A stretch of DNA of 62,118 nt from Bacteroidales bacterium (GCA_016290295.1 JAEETJ010000016.1:1-62118); one strand, 5' to 3'; positions 17,935-26,486 are shown, counted from the stretch's first letter. Made by a program: numbers and translations. The notes: generated from the sequence alone by a model not told the origin.

Positions 17935-18761
17935 AAATCAAGCTGTTGTTTTTATTGTTGGTGTTCAGTGTTTTCGCCTTTGGGCAGAAAATGCCTTCCG
18001 ACTATTTCGAGGAGGCGGTGAAGTCCTTCAAGGAAGGCCAAATGGATGAAGCTTTGTCGGGTTATTTATACATTGTGGAGAATCATCCACGTAATGACTT
18101 GTATCCAAGAGCGTTGTATAATGTGGCTTATATTTATTCCGTGCAAAAAGAATATAAGAAGTCAATAGATTATTATACCTTGTTGATGCATGGTGGACAA
18201 GATGAGTTTGAACCCTTGGGTGGTGATATCATGAGCGACCCCTATGCCAATTATCGGCACAGAGCAGCCGACCAAATCAGCGATTGTTATTATGAGTTGC
18301 AGCAATACGATTCCGCTTTGTATTACCTGGCGCTCTCCGACACGACATATCCGTATCTCAGTGATTGTGGCAATGCGTATGCCGAGAATGACATTCGAAC
18401 TGCATTGCGTTATGCCGACATATATAAGCGGCTTGGGCAGCCCGACAAGGCGATAGAGAAACTTCTTCCGGAGGTGTTTGATTCCTACTTGGCCGACAAT
18501 TCGAAAATTATTTCTGAATTAGATTTGTTACTGCCTGTAAAATCGAAGCTGCTCAAGAAATTGGATAAAGCCATTGAGCATGTGTATCAGAAAACTTTTA
18601 CAGGAGAATATTGCGATTACCAACGCTATTGTATCCAATGGTTAGGTGTTGAGATTGTTTTTCCTCAGCGTTTGTCTTATGAAGACAAGTATAACAAGGA
18701 AAATGTCATGAAATGGATGCGAGAAAGCCAGTTCTATATGATGGTGTCGCGACGGAAGTAA
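17931..18761 (+). CDS. Secreted tetratricopeptide-repeat protein
   Basis: The ATG at 17931 overlaps the preceding stop (ATGA) and begins a clean signal peptide, MKIKLLFLLLVFSVFAFGQ; an earlier in-frame start at 17910 would disrupt it. The mature part of this 276-residue protein begins with TPR-like helices: YFEEAVKSFKEGQMDEALSG, YPRALYNVAYIYSVQKEYKK and AADQISDCYYELQQYDSALYY. A further helix pair near RYADIYKRLGQPDKAIEKL follows. It should lie in the periplasm or on the surface and act as a binding scaffold, perhaps for the coupled upstream protein; that partnership is inferred only from the overlap. Confidence 0.72.
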   Translation: MKIKLLFLLLVFSVFAFGQKMPSDYFEEAVKSFKEGQMDEALSGYLYIVENHPRNDLYPRALYNVAYIYSVQKEYKKSIDYYTLLMHGGQDEFEPLGGDIMSDPYANYRHRAADQISDCYYELQQYDSALYYLALSDTTYPYLSDCGNAYAENDIRTALRYADIYKRLGQPDKAIEKLLPEVFDSYLADNSKIISELDLLLPVKSKLLKKLDKAIEHVYQKTFTGEYCDYQRYCIQWLGVEIVFPQRLSYEDKYNKENVMKWMRESQFYMMVSRRK

Positions 18762-18826
18762 GGTGCATATCTCTATTGGTATGGGCTGAGAAAATTTTAT
18801 CCCGTTGCGCATGTCCGTTTTTTTCG

Positions 18827-18835
18827 TACCTTTGC
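18827..18835 (+). promoter_or_regulatory. -7 promoter motif TACCTTTGC
   Basis: TACCTTTGC lies 24 bp before the ATG at 18860. A TTG at 18805, about 19 bp upstream, fits the -33 element. Confidence 0.7.
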
Positions 18836-18859
18836 ATTTTTATACCAAACTGAAATTGT

Positions 18860-19792
18860 ATGAAAAGGATTCTTGCTTTTTTCTGCGTGATGGCATTTTC
18901 GCTTGCCGTGTTCGCCCAGGCTGATTATACTGAGGAGTTTGCTGTAAAAGATACCAATCATCTGCTCTTGGATGTGTATATGCCAACGATTGCGGCACCT
19001 GATACAGGCTACCCCTGCTTTGTGTTTGTCTTTGGCGGCGGCTTTATCGGTGGCCGTCGTGATGAGCCTATGATGGTTAAGGCTTTTGAACAATTGAGTG
19101 AAAGAGGCTATGTGGTGGTGGCCATAGACTATCGCCTCGGCCTGAAAGGGGTGACCAAGATGGGTATGTCTATGGTCAGTACACTGGAATACGCTATCCG
19201 TTTGGCAGTGGAGGATTTGTATTCTGCGACGGCCTACCTGTGCAAGAATGCTGACCGTTTCCATATCAATACCCAGGAGATTTTGATTTCTGGCAGTAGT
19301 GCCGGTGCTATTACTGTGCTTCAGGCGGATTACTGGTTGCATAATCAGCATGAAACCGCCAAATTGCTGCCAGCCAACTTCCGTTATGCGGCGGTCATCT
19401 CCTACGCTGGTGCTATCCTTTCCCGCAATGGAAAGGTGAAATACGCTGACGGCAATCCAGCCCCAACTTTGTTCTATCATGGTACAGAAGACCAGTTGGT
19501 GAACTATAATCAGATTGCCTTCGCCAATATAGGCTTTTTCGGCAGTAATAAAATCGTTCCGCAATTCGAGAAATACGGTTATTCCTATAGGTTCAAACGC
19601 ATGAAGAATTTCGGCCATGAAGTGGCGGCTATTTTGCCTTTTACTTTGGATGAAATTGATGAGTTTTATCGCGACTGGGTGAAAGCCAAACATGAATACC
19701 AAGTGGAAGAAACTTGGTATAATCCTGATTATGTGCCAATTAAGTGGGGAAGAACCAAGCCGTCGGGCTTGTACAATAAAAACAATAAATAG
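18860..19792 (+). CDS. Secreted alpha/beta hydrolase (esterase/lipase-like)
   Basis: This 310-residue protein starts with a signal peptide ending at VFAQ. The hydrolase fold shows the oxyanion stretch FVFGGGFIGG (HGG-like), the nucleophile elbow SGSSAGAITVL, an acidic residue in HGTEDQLVNYNQ and the catalytic histidine in FGHEVA. This arrangement fits carboxylesterases such as acetyl-xylan or feruloyl esterase-like enzymes. The substrate is not identifiable from sequence. The promoter and first codons are near-copies of those of the gene at 16345, which points to duplication of an expression and export module. Confidence 0.82.
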   Translation: MKRILAFFCVMAFSLAVFAQADYTEEFAVKDTNHLLLDVYMPTIAAPDTGYPCFVFVFGGGFIGGRRDEPMMVKAFEQLSERGYVVVAIDYRLGLKGVTKMGMSMVSTLEYAIRLAVEDLYSATAYLCKNADRFHINTQEILISGSSAGAITVLQADYWLHNQHETAKLLPANFRYAAVISYAGAILSRNGKVKYADGNPAPTLFYHGTEDQLVNYNQIAFANIGFFGSNKIVPQFEKYGYSYRFKRMKNFGHEVAAILPFTLDEIDEFYRDWVKAKHEYQVEETWYNPDYVPIKWGRTKPSGLYNKNNK

Positions 19793-19827
19793 CAAGTTGT
19801 CGCAAAGATAAAAAAAGTGGCCGTCAA

Positions 19828-21273
19828 GTGAAACAGAAGGATTTCATTTTCAACATTGTATTGCTGATTTTCCTGAATCTGCTGATAAAGCCATTCTGGA
19901 TTTTGGGCATTGATGTTGGGGTGCAAAACAGCGTGGGGGCGGAAAGTTATGGCTTGTATTTCGCGGTTTTCAATTTTACCTATCTGTTCAACATGTTGTT
20001 GGACATGGGCATCACCAATTTCAACAACCGGAATATTGCGCGACATCAGCAACTGCTGCATAAGCATCTGTCGGGCATCATTACACTGAAACTCCTTCTG
20101 GGTGTCGTATATATGGCAGTGGTTTTTGTGGTGGCCTTGATTATCGGTTACCGGGGACTTCAGCTTTGGTTCCTGTTTTGGATGGCCATCAACCAGTTCC
20201 TGAATGCGTTTATCCTTTATCTGCGCTCGAATATATCGGCTTTGCTGATGTTCAAGACAGACAGCTGCTTGTCGGTGATGGACCGTCTGCTGATGATTAT
20301 TTTTTGTGGCATTTTGCTGTGGGGCGGGGTGACGAACGAGCCTTTCCGCATCGAGTGGTTTATCTATTGCCAGACTGTGGCATACGTGCTGACCGCGTTG
20401 ACCGCATTGGCTATTGTGGTGACTAAGGGTAGGGTGACGCGCTTGAGTTGGAATCCCACTTTCTTCCTGATGATACTGAAGAAAAGCCTGCCTTTTGCCA
20501 TCTTGTTCTTGCTGATGTCTTTTTACAACCGTATTGATTCAGTGATGTTGGAACGGTTGCTGCCAGAAGGTGTGGGTGCTTCTGAAGCAGGTATTTATGC
20601 ATCGGCGTTCCGCTTGCTGGATGCTTTGGTGATGATTGCCTACTTGTTCTCGGTCATCCTGTTGCCGCTCTTCTCCAAAATGCTGAAGAACAACGAGAAT
20701 ATTACCCCTATCGTCAAGTCTTCTTTCTCACTTTTGTTCTTGTTTTCGGTGACCTCGGTGGTGCTGTTGGAGTGCTTCAGACTGCCGGTGATGGATTTGT
20801 TATATAAGGAGCATGTGGAGGAAAGTTCCGCGGTTTTCCGTTTTCTGATAGCGGGTATCATACCGATATCTTTCACATATATTTTTGGCACTATGCTGAC
20901 TGCTAATGGAAATTTGAAATTGCTGAATATCACGGCAATAGCGGGAATTGTGGTGAATATGGCGGTCAACCTGATCCTGATACCCCGCATGCAAGCGGAA
21001 GGAGCGGCCATCGCCAGCCTTTCCACCCAGTCGGTAGTGGCGGTGCTGCAAGTGGTCATCGCTTTCCGCCAGTTGAAAGTGCCTGTGAACTCTTTGCCAC
21101 TGTGGCAGTCCCTGCTGTTTACTGTGGTGCTGGTAACGGCGGTGTGGTTCTTCTCGCAGCATTTCAACGGGCATGTCCTCTGGGCCTTGCTAATCAGTGG
21201 CGTTTTTGCTCTCTTGCTTGGGTTTGCTACCCGTCTGCTGACTTTCGACTTTGTGAAGCAGGTGAGAGAATAG
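19828..21273 (+). CDS. Polysaccharide flippase (Wzx/MATE-like)
   Basis: This 481-residue integral membrane protein has about 12-14 hydrophobic segments and the layout of the oligosaccharide flippase / polysaccharide biosynthesis family. Typical pieces are the N-terminal LLIFLNLLIKPFWILGIDVGVQN, GLYFAVFNFTYLFNMLLDMGITNFNNR, and later GIYASAFRLLDALVMIAYLFS. Such proteins move undecaprenyl-linked glycan units across the inner membrane. The start is GTG at 19828; no in-frame ATG stands before the first segment. No glycosyltransferase genes lie beside it, so it may serve a glycan made elsewhere. Confidence 0.82.
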   Translation: MKQKDFIFNIVLLIFLNLLIKPFWILGIDVGVQNSVGAESYGLYFAVFNFTYLFNMLLDMGITNFNNRNIARHQQLLHKHLSGIITLKLLLGVVYMAVVFVVALIIGYRGLQLWFLFWMAINQFLNAFILYLRSNISALLMFKTDSCLSVMDRLLMIIFCGILLWGGVTNEPFRIEWFIYCQTVAYVLTALTALAIVVTKGRVTRLSWNPTFFLMILKKSLPFAILFLLMSFYNRIDSVMLERLLPEGVGASEAGIYASAFRLLDALVMIAYLFSVILLPLFSKMLKNNENITPIVKSSFSLLFLFSVTSVVLLECFRLPVMDLLYKEHVEESSAVFRFLIAGIIPISFTYIFGTMLTANGNLKLLNITAIAGIVVNMAVNLILIPRMQAEGAAIASLSTQSVVAVLQVVIAFRQLKVPVNSLPLWQSLLFTVVLVTAVWFFSQHFNGHVLWALLISGVFALLLGFATRLLTFDFVKQVRE

Positions 21274-21329
21274 GCAGATGGTGTATCATGTTTCAGAATT
21301 GAAAAATATGAATTTGAAATTTGATGGTA

Positions 21330-21337
21330 TAGTTTTG
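21330..21337 (+). promoter_or_regulatory. Weak -7-like motif TAGTTTTG
   Basis: TAGTTTTG fits TAnnTTTG but sits only 8 bp before the first ATG (21346). If used, the second ATG at 21352 is the likelier start. Confidence 0.35.
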
Positions 21338-21345
21338 ATAAAGAG

Positions 21346-22164
21346 ATGTTTATGAATAAAATTGGTTTAGTTTTTTGTATGCTGGCATTTGTTTTATTCG
21401 CTTGCCATAAAGAAGAAAATAAGGAACCGCAGAACCAGGAACCAACGGTGCAGGAGGATTTGACGATGCAAATTCATCTCTATCCTGCTACAGCCCAGGT
21501 GGTTGAGAATGCGGTTTCTGATATAGATGGGAATGTATATGATGCTGTGCAGATAGGTGAGCAGTTGTGGATGGCAGAGAATCTTCGCACTACCCATTAT
21601 GCCGATGGTACAGAGATCCCCTTGGGTGATTCAACGGTTTTTGGCGCCGCATATCGTTATCTGCCTAATGGTAATGAGGGAAATGTGAGCACATGTGGCT
21701 ATTTGTACAATTATGCCGCTGCGGTAGGGACTGATGCAAATATTGCAAATGTTTTGGTGCAGGGCGTTTGTCCAGAAGGTTGGCATGTGCCTAACGATGC
21801 CGAATGGACACAGTTGACAAATTATGTCAGCAGCCAAAGTGATTTTGTGATGGGCAATGACGCTCAGTATATTGCAAAAGCCTTGGCATCTACAACAGGT
21901 TGGAAATCGAGTAATAACGATTATGCGGTGGGCAATAATCCCAGCTTGAACAATGCAACGGGCTTCAGCACTCTGCCGGCTGGCAGTTTCTATAACAACG
22001 TTTACACTTATTTCAATTATACTGCCAATTTCTGGAGCTCAACAGAGGTGAATGCCACCAGTGCATGGATCAGAAGTTTGTATTATGGCAATCCCAAAGT
22101 GTTGCGCTATGGTTATTCGGGCAACAAGTCCGGAGCCTATTCCGTCCGTTGCCTCCAGGATTAA
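21346..22164 (+). CDS. FISUMP-domain lipoprotein
   Basis: This 272-residue lipoprotein has lipobox LFAC near residue 24; the ATG at 21352 may be the true start. After an acidic linker the protein carries the Fibrobacter succinogenes major paralogous domain (FISUMP). Its marks are DIDGNVYDAVQIGEQLWMAENL, GYLYNYAAA, CPEGWHVPNDAEWTQL, GFSTLPAGS, FWSSTEV and a C-terminal GAYSVRCLQD. The domain is common in surface proteins of gut Bacteroidota and Fibrobacteres, and its ligand is unknown. The 21-bp repeat array begins within a few bases of the stop. Confidence 0.85.
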   Translation: MFMNKIGLVFCMLAFVLFACHKEENKEPQNQEPTVQEDLTMQIHLYPATAQVVENAVSDIDGNVYDAVQIGEQLWMAENLRTTHYADGTEIPLGDSTVFGAAYRYLPNGNEGNVSTCGYLYNYAAAVGTDANIANVLVQGVCPEGWHVPNDAEWTQLTNYVSSQSDFVMGNDAQYIAKALASTTGWKSSNNDYAVGNNPSLNNATGFSTLPAGSFYNNVYTYFNYTANFWSSTEVNATSAWIRSLYYGNPKVLRYGYSGNKSGAYSVRCLQD

Positions 22165-22167
22165 TCT

Positions 22168-22378
22168 CTCCCCTCGAGCGTAGCGAAACTCCCCTCGAAC
22201 GCAGTGAGACTCCCCTCGAACGCAGTGAGACTCCCCTCGAGCACCGCGAGACTCCTCTTGAGCGCAGCGAGACTCCCCTCGAGCGCAGCGAGACTCCCCT
22301 CGAGCGCAGCGAGACTCCCCTCGAGCACCGCGAGACTCCCCTCGAGCACCGCGAGACTCCCCTCGAGCACAGCGAAAA
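22168..22378. repeat. Tandem array of about ten 21-bp hairpin-like units
   Basis: The unit is CTCCCCTCGAG followed by a short stem-loop such as CGCAGCGAGA. Variants keep stem pairing: GAGCGCAGCGAG becomes GAACGCAGTGAG with two matched changes. Related units in the opposite orientation lie at 39270-39346 and 40209-40286. The open frames across it are repeat artefacts. Confidence 0.85.
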
Positions 22379-22441
22379 ACACCCCTTACGCAGTCACAAC
22401 ATTTTAAATCATGTAATTGTGTGTATTTCGGGAAAATTGTG

Positions 22442-22450
22442 TAATTTTGC
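22442..22450 (+). promoter_or_regulatory. -7 promoter motif TAATTTTGC of cysS
   Basis: TAATTTTGC lies 30 bp before the ATG at 22481, downstream of the repeat array. Confidence 0.65.
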
Positions 22451-22480
22451 AAGTTAATATTAACCTGAAAGAAAAATACT

Positions 22481-23905
22481 ATGGAGAATCTGGAAAGAGT
22501 CGTTTTGTTTAATACCAAAGGTCGTAGATTACAGGACTTTAAGTCCATTAAGGAAGGTGAAGTAGGCATGTATTCCTGCGGACCTACTGTATATGGAAGA
22601 GCGCATATCGGTAACATGCGCGCATACGTTTTTGCCGACACATTGAAGCGCGTGCTGATGTACGCTGGCTATAAGGTGAATCATGTGATGAATATCACCG
22701 ATGTGGGTCACCTGACCAGTGATGCCGACGAAGGCGAAGACAAATTGGCCAAAGCTGCCCGCGAAAGCCATGAGACCGCATGGGAAATCTCCAAACGATG
22801 GACCGAGCAGTTCTTCAAAGATACCAAATCGCTGAATGTGTTGCCCGTAACTATTGCATGTAAAGCGACAGAACATATCGCAGAGCAAATTGAGTTGGTG
22901 AAAACTTTGGAAGAGAAAGGTTATGCCTATCGTACCTCCGATGGTATCTATTTTGATACGGCTAAATTCCCACGTTACGGCGAGTTTGCTCATCTCGACA
23001 TTGAAGGCTTGCAAGCTGGTATCCGTGTAGATATGTCGGAGAAACGCAACAAGACCGACTTTGCTTTGTGGAAATTTTCAAAGCCGACAGAGAAACGCGA
23101 CATGGAGTGGGATTCTCCTTGGGGCGTAGGCTTCCCGGGCTGGCATATCGAGTGCTCTGCCATGTCTATGAAGTATTTGGGCAAACATTTCGATATCCAT
23201 ACCGGTGGTATCGATCATGTGACTATCCACCATACCAACGAAATTGCCCAGTCGGAATGCGCCACTGGCGAGACTTTTGTGAATTATTGGATTCATTGCG
23301 AGTTCCTGACCATGAGCAATGCCGAAAAGATGAGCAAGTCGCTGGGTAATGTTGTGAATATCGACACTTTGCGTGAATATGGCATCAAACCTCTGGCATT
23401 CAGATATTTGTGCTTGAACGCCCACTACCGTAAGCAACTGCTCTACAGCAAGGAAATCCTGATGGGTGCCAACAATGCCTACAATAAGTGGTGTGCGTTT
23501 ATGGACAACTTGAAAGCCGAAAACCCTCAGTTATTGCCATTGGCTCAGTTGAGCGAGGCCTCCAAAAAATATCTTGATGAGTTCAAACAAGGTATTTTCA
23601 ATAACCTGAATACACCGCAGGCCTTGGCTACCATGTGGAATCTGATTCATGACAAGAACATCAACAATGATGAGAAATATACTTTGTTAATGGAATTTGA
23701 CAAGGTGTTCGGCTTGACAGAAACAGAGCCTGAAAAGCCCGCTGATGTCGAGATTCCTGCTGAAGTACTTGAACTGCTGGATCAGCGTAACCGTTATCGT
23801 GCAGAAAAAAACTGGGCACAAGCCGATGCTGCCCGTGACGCTATTAAGGCAAAAGGCTATATGATTGTGGATACCAAGGAAGGTTCTAAATTGCAGAAAA
23901 TCTAA
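22481..23905 (+). CDS. cysS: Cysteinyl-tRNA synthetase
   Basis: This 474-residue class I synthetase charges tRNA-Cys in the cytoplasm. The zinc site begins with Cys in YSCGPTVYGRAHIGNMR, which also holds the HIGN ATP motif. It continues with GWHIECSAMS and THHTNE-type residues (HHTNEIAQSEC). KMSKSLGN is the KMSKS loop. The C-terminal DALR and anticodon-binding helices follow, with RNRYRAEKNWAQADAARDAIKAKGY near the end. The length equals the bacterial norm. A lipoprotein gene starts 16 bp after its stop. Confidence 0.96.
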   Translation: MENLERVVLFNTKGRRLQDFKSIKEGEVGMYSCGPTVYGRAHIGNMRAYVFADTLKRVLMYAGYKVNHVMNITDVGHLTSDADEGEDKLAKAARESHETAWEISKRWTEQFFKDTKSLNVLPVTIACKATEHIAEQIELVKTLEEKGYAYRTSDGIYFDTAKFPRYGEFAHLDIEGLQAGIRVDMSEKRNKTDFALWKFSKPTEKRDMEWDSPWGVGFPGWHIECSAMSMKYLGKHFDIHTGGIDHVTIHHTNEIAQSECATGETFVNYWIHCEFLTMSNAEKMSKSLGNVVNIDTLREYGIKPLAFRYLCLNAHYRKQLLYSKEILMGANNAYNKWCAFMDNLKAENPQLLPLAQLSEASKKYLDEFKQGIFNNLNTPQALATMWNLIHDKNINNDEKYTLLMEFDKVFGLTETEPEKPADVEIPAEVLELLDQRNRYRAEKNWAQADAARDAIKAKGYMIVDTKEGSKLQKI

Positions 23906-23921
23906 CAGAATTTTGAAGCGG

Positions 23922-24671
23922 ATGAAGAAGTTGTGGATTGTTTGGCTGTTGTCAGTCGTATTATTGCTATGCGCTTGCACTCAGCAGCCCAAGACGGTTG
24001 AAACTCCTGCGGAAGAGCAAACCATAGAAGTTTGTGACACCTTGGATGAGGAGAACACAGACACGCCCACCGAAGCCCGCCTGCGTGCAATGGGCTTAGT
24101 GGACATTGCTGAAATGGACTCCTCCATTGCCGTGCATTTGGTGTATGCCACGCCGTATAATTTCTTAGGCAAGCAGTTGTATCATGATTTGAACAAGGCT
24201 TTTATGCTGCCAGAAATGGCGGAGAAAGTGCTGAAAGCGCAGCAGGCGTTGAAGAAAATCCGTCCCGACTTGAACCTGTTGATTTATGATGCATCAAGAC
24301 CGGTCAGTGTGCAGTACGAGATGTGGGATATGGTGAAAGGTACCAATATGATGCCGTATGTCAGCAATCCAAACAGGGGACATGGCATGCACAACTATGG
24401 GGCCGCCGTGGATGTGACTTTGATGGACTGTACTGGCCGTCCGCTGCCGATGGGCTCGGAATATGACTACTTCGGCGAGGAAGCCAACACCAACAATGAA
24501 CAACAGTTGTTAGCGGAAGGTCGCATCACCAAGCGTGAGCTGGAAAACAGACTGCTCTTGCGCAAGGTGATGACGGGGGCAGGCCTGCACATCATCCAGT
24601 CCGAGTGGTGGCATTTCAACCTCACTGCCTCCGAAACCGAACGGCAGAAGCTGCAGCTGATTGATTTCTAG
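23922..24671 (+). CDS. D-alanyl-D-alanine dipeptidase (VanX/DdpX-like, M15D) lipoprotein
   Basis: The ATG at 23922 starts a 249-residue lipoprotein with lipobox LLLCAC; an upstream in-frame start at 23865 lies inside cysS and adds no signal. The M15D signature is complete: Arg in ASRPVSVQYEMW, zinc His and Asp in GHGMHNYGAAVDVTL, and catalytic Glu with zinc His in SEWWHFNL. The family hydrolyses D-Ala-D-Ala. In organisms without vancomycin resistance clusters it is thought to recycle D-Ala-D-Ala from wall turnover. No vanH or vanA neighbours are seen, so a resistance role is unlikely. It is probably co-transcribed with cysS. Confidence 0.85.
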   Translation: MKKLWIVWLLSVVLLLCACTQQPKTVETPAEEQTIEVCDTLDEENTDTPTEARLRAMGLVDIAEMDSSIAVHLVYATPYNFLGKQLYHDLNKAFMLPEMAEKVLKAQQALKKIRPDLNLLIYDASRPVSVQYEMWDMVKGTNMMPYVSNPNRGHGMHNYGAAVDVTLMDCTGRPLPMGSEYDYFGEEANTNNEQQLLAEGRITKRELENRLLLRKVMTGAGLHIIQSEWWHFNLTASETERQKLQLIDF

Positions 24672-24688
24672 TTTTATTTTTGTTTTTC

Positions 24689-25084
24689 TTGTCGGCCTTT
24701 CAGGCCTCCAAATTGCAGGGTGGGCTTTGTTACATCGGGGTTTCACCCCGTGCTGAGTTATCTTCGGCCTTTCAGGCCTTAGGTAATGGCAACGCCGTTC
24801 GTCATCGCAATGTCTCAATGGTTAATGGCTGAAAGCCGTTCATATCTTAATACTGAGTTCTTGTCGGCCTTTCAGGCCTCCAAATTGCAGGGTGGGCTTT
24901 GTTACATCGGGGTTGCACCCCGTGCTGAGTTATCTCCGGCCTTTCAGGCCTTAGGTAATGGCAACGCCGTTCGTCATCGCAATGTCTCAATGGTTAACGG
25001 CTGAAAGCCGTTAAAAACTCAGCCCGGGGTGTAACCCCGGTGATGAATGTGTTGTTACATTATTGAGCCCTGAAAGGGCGGCAA
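24689..25084. repeat. REPIN-like hairpin array, block 1, upstream of the RAYT gene
   Basis: Two units at 24691 and 24863 (period 172) each contain GGCCT-TTC-AGGCC, CGGGGT-TTC-ACCCCG (one copy with a changed loop) and a second GGCCT-TTC-AGGCC hairpin. The block ends with inverted forms: AACGGCT-GAA-AGCCGTT, CCGGGGT-GTA-ACCCCGG and GCCCT-GAA-AGGGC. It thus starts TTGTCGGCC and ends GGGCGGCAA in mirror image. No gene is present here. Confidence 0.85.
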
Positions 25085-25308
25085 GAATACATGTTATGTC
25101 ATAATTTATTACCAAAATTTCCAAAAATCATACCCGCATATCAGTTTGAATCAAAATCTAACAAAACACAAACCATCCAATTAATGCCATTTTTTACTCA
25201 AATAAATACATTTTTTATAATTTTTTGTAATAATATTAATGTGTTGAATAATAGTTTTTTAGCTATTGATAATATCATTTCTTTTCCGTTTATTTGCATG
25301 AAAAAAAC

Positions 25309-25764
25309 ATGTCACAATCGCTATCTAAAATCTTTGTTCATGCTGTTTGGCATATCAAAACAACAAGTCCACAAATTCAAATGGAGGATAGGAAAAACCT
25401 ATACTCTTATATGGGTGGCATTTTAAAACAACTTGAATGCATACCAATATGCATTAATGGGACTGGCAATCATGTTCATATGCTTTTTGTCCTGTCGAAG
25501 AATCATAGTTTGGTAAAAGTAATGTCAACGGTCAAAATTGCTAGTAGTCGGTGGTTAAAAACCATAGGGGATCGTTATAAATCTTTTGCATGGCAGTTGG
25601 GTTATGGTGCATTTTCTGTTTGTGAATCCATTCGAGAGCGAACGATCAATTATATTAAAAACCAAGAAGAACATCATAAAAAGAGAAGTTTTAAGGATGA
25701 GTATTTGCAAATATTAAAACAACATCATATTGATTTTGATATTGATTATTTGTTTCGCGATTGA
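25309..25764 (+). CDS. REP-associated tyrosine transposase (RAYT, IS200-like Y1 family)
   Basis: The ATG at 25309 gives 151 residues; a TTG 15 bp upstream in frame is less likely. The Y1 transposase fold shows the HUH metal motif His55/His57 in GNHVHMLFVL and the probable catalytic Tyr115 in TINYIKNQEEHHKK, the hallmark ending of this group. RAYTs are single-copy relatives of the IS200/IS605 transposase that nick single-stranded DNA at hairpins and are linked to the spread of REP repeats. The gene lies between two blocks of palindromic repeats and is richer in A+T than its neighbours. No orfB or flanking IS ends of the usual type are seen. Confidence 0.87.
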   Translation: MSQSLSKIFVHAVWHIKTTSPQIQMEDRKNLYSYMGGILKQLECIPICINGTGNHVHMLFVLSKNHSLVKVMSTVKIASSRWLKTIGDRYKSFAWQLGYGAFSVCESIRERTINYIKNQEEHHKKRSFKDEYLQILKQHHIDFDIDYLFRD

Positions 25765-25769
25765 TATTC

Positions 25770-26385
25770 TTGTCGGCCTTTCAGGCCTCCAAATTGCAGG
25801 GTGGGCTTCGTTACATCGGGGTTTCACCCCGTGCTGAGTTATCTTCGGCCTTTCAGGCCTCGGATAATGGCAACGCCGTCCGTCATCGCAATGTTTCAAT
25901 GGTTAATGTCAGAAAGTCGTGTCATATCTCAATTCTGAGTCCTTGTCGGCCTTTCAGGCCTCCAAATTGCAGGGTGGTCTTTGTTACATCGGGGTTTCAC
26001 CCCGTGCTGAGTTATCTTCGGCCTTTCAGGCCTTAGGTAATGGCAATGCCGTTCGTCATCGCAATGTCTCAATGGTTAACGGCTGAAAGCCATGTCATAT
26101 CTTAATACTGAGTTTTTGTCGGCCTTTCAGGCCTCCAAATTGCAGGGTGGTCTTTGTTACATCGGGGTTTCACCCCGTGCTGAGTTATCTTCGGCCTTTC
26201 AGGCTTTAGGTATTCCGTGGCATTCGTTAACGGGGGCTTTGCTCCCGCCTATGTTCTCATTGCCTTTTCACGACTCATTAAAATTTGCCGATAGTCAACG
26301 GCTGAAAGCCGTTAAAAACTCAGCCCGGGGTGTAACCCCGGTGATGAATGTGTTGTTACATTATTGAGCCCTGAAAGGGCGGCAA
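25770..26385. repeat. REPIN-like hairpin array, block 2, downstream of the RAYT gene
   Basis: Three units start at 25772, 25945 and 26118 (period 173), each with the hairpins of block 1. The third diverges after position 26210, where a different palindrome (GGGGGC-TTT-GCTCCC) is inserted. The block ends with the same inverted terminus as block 1, closing in GGGCGGCAA. Gene-free. Confidence 0.85.
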
Positions 26386-26415
26386 AAATACATATTTATG
26401 TATCATTTTTTATCG

Positions 26416-26424
26416 TATCTTTGC
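26416..26424 (+). promoter_or_regulatory. -7 promoter motif TATCTTTGC
   Basis: TATCTTTGC lies 62 bp before the ATG at 26487, right after repeat block 2. Confidence 0.65.
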
Positions 26425-26486
26425 ATTTCTGTATTTTACTACAAATCTGGATATAAATATTTTGTAATCAATAAATTATAAAAACA

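Noticed and set aside
22168-22378. Possible CRISPR array
   Set aside because: Units are tandem without unique spacers of 25-40 bp, and no cas genes are near.
22039-22641. Open frames across the 21-bp array (for example a Gly-Glu-Ser-Arg repeat on the minus strand)
   Set aside because: A 21-bp repeat stays open in several frames by chance. The frames run into the FISUMP and cysS genes and lack signals.
23922-24671. Vancomycin-resistance gene (vanX)
   Set aside because: There are no vanH, vanA or regulator neighbours and the product is a lipoprotein; a wall-recycling role fits better.
25091-25426. 111-codon frame overlapping the RAYT start
   Set aside because: It runs through the AT-rich leader and out of frame through the RAYT gene; no protein features.
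24689-26385. Possible CRISPR or composite transposon
   Set aside because: Period and content are repeat throughout with no spacers. The blocks are not terminal inverted repeats of one element, and no target duplication could be found.
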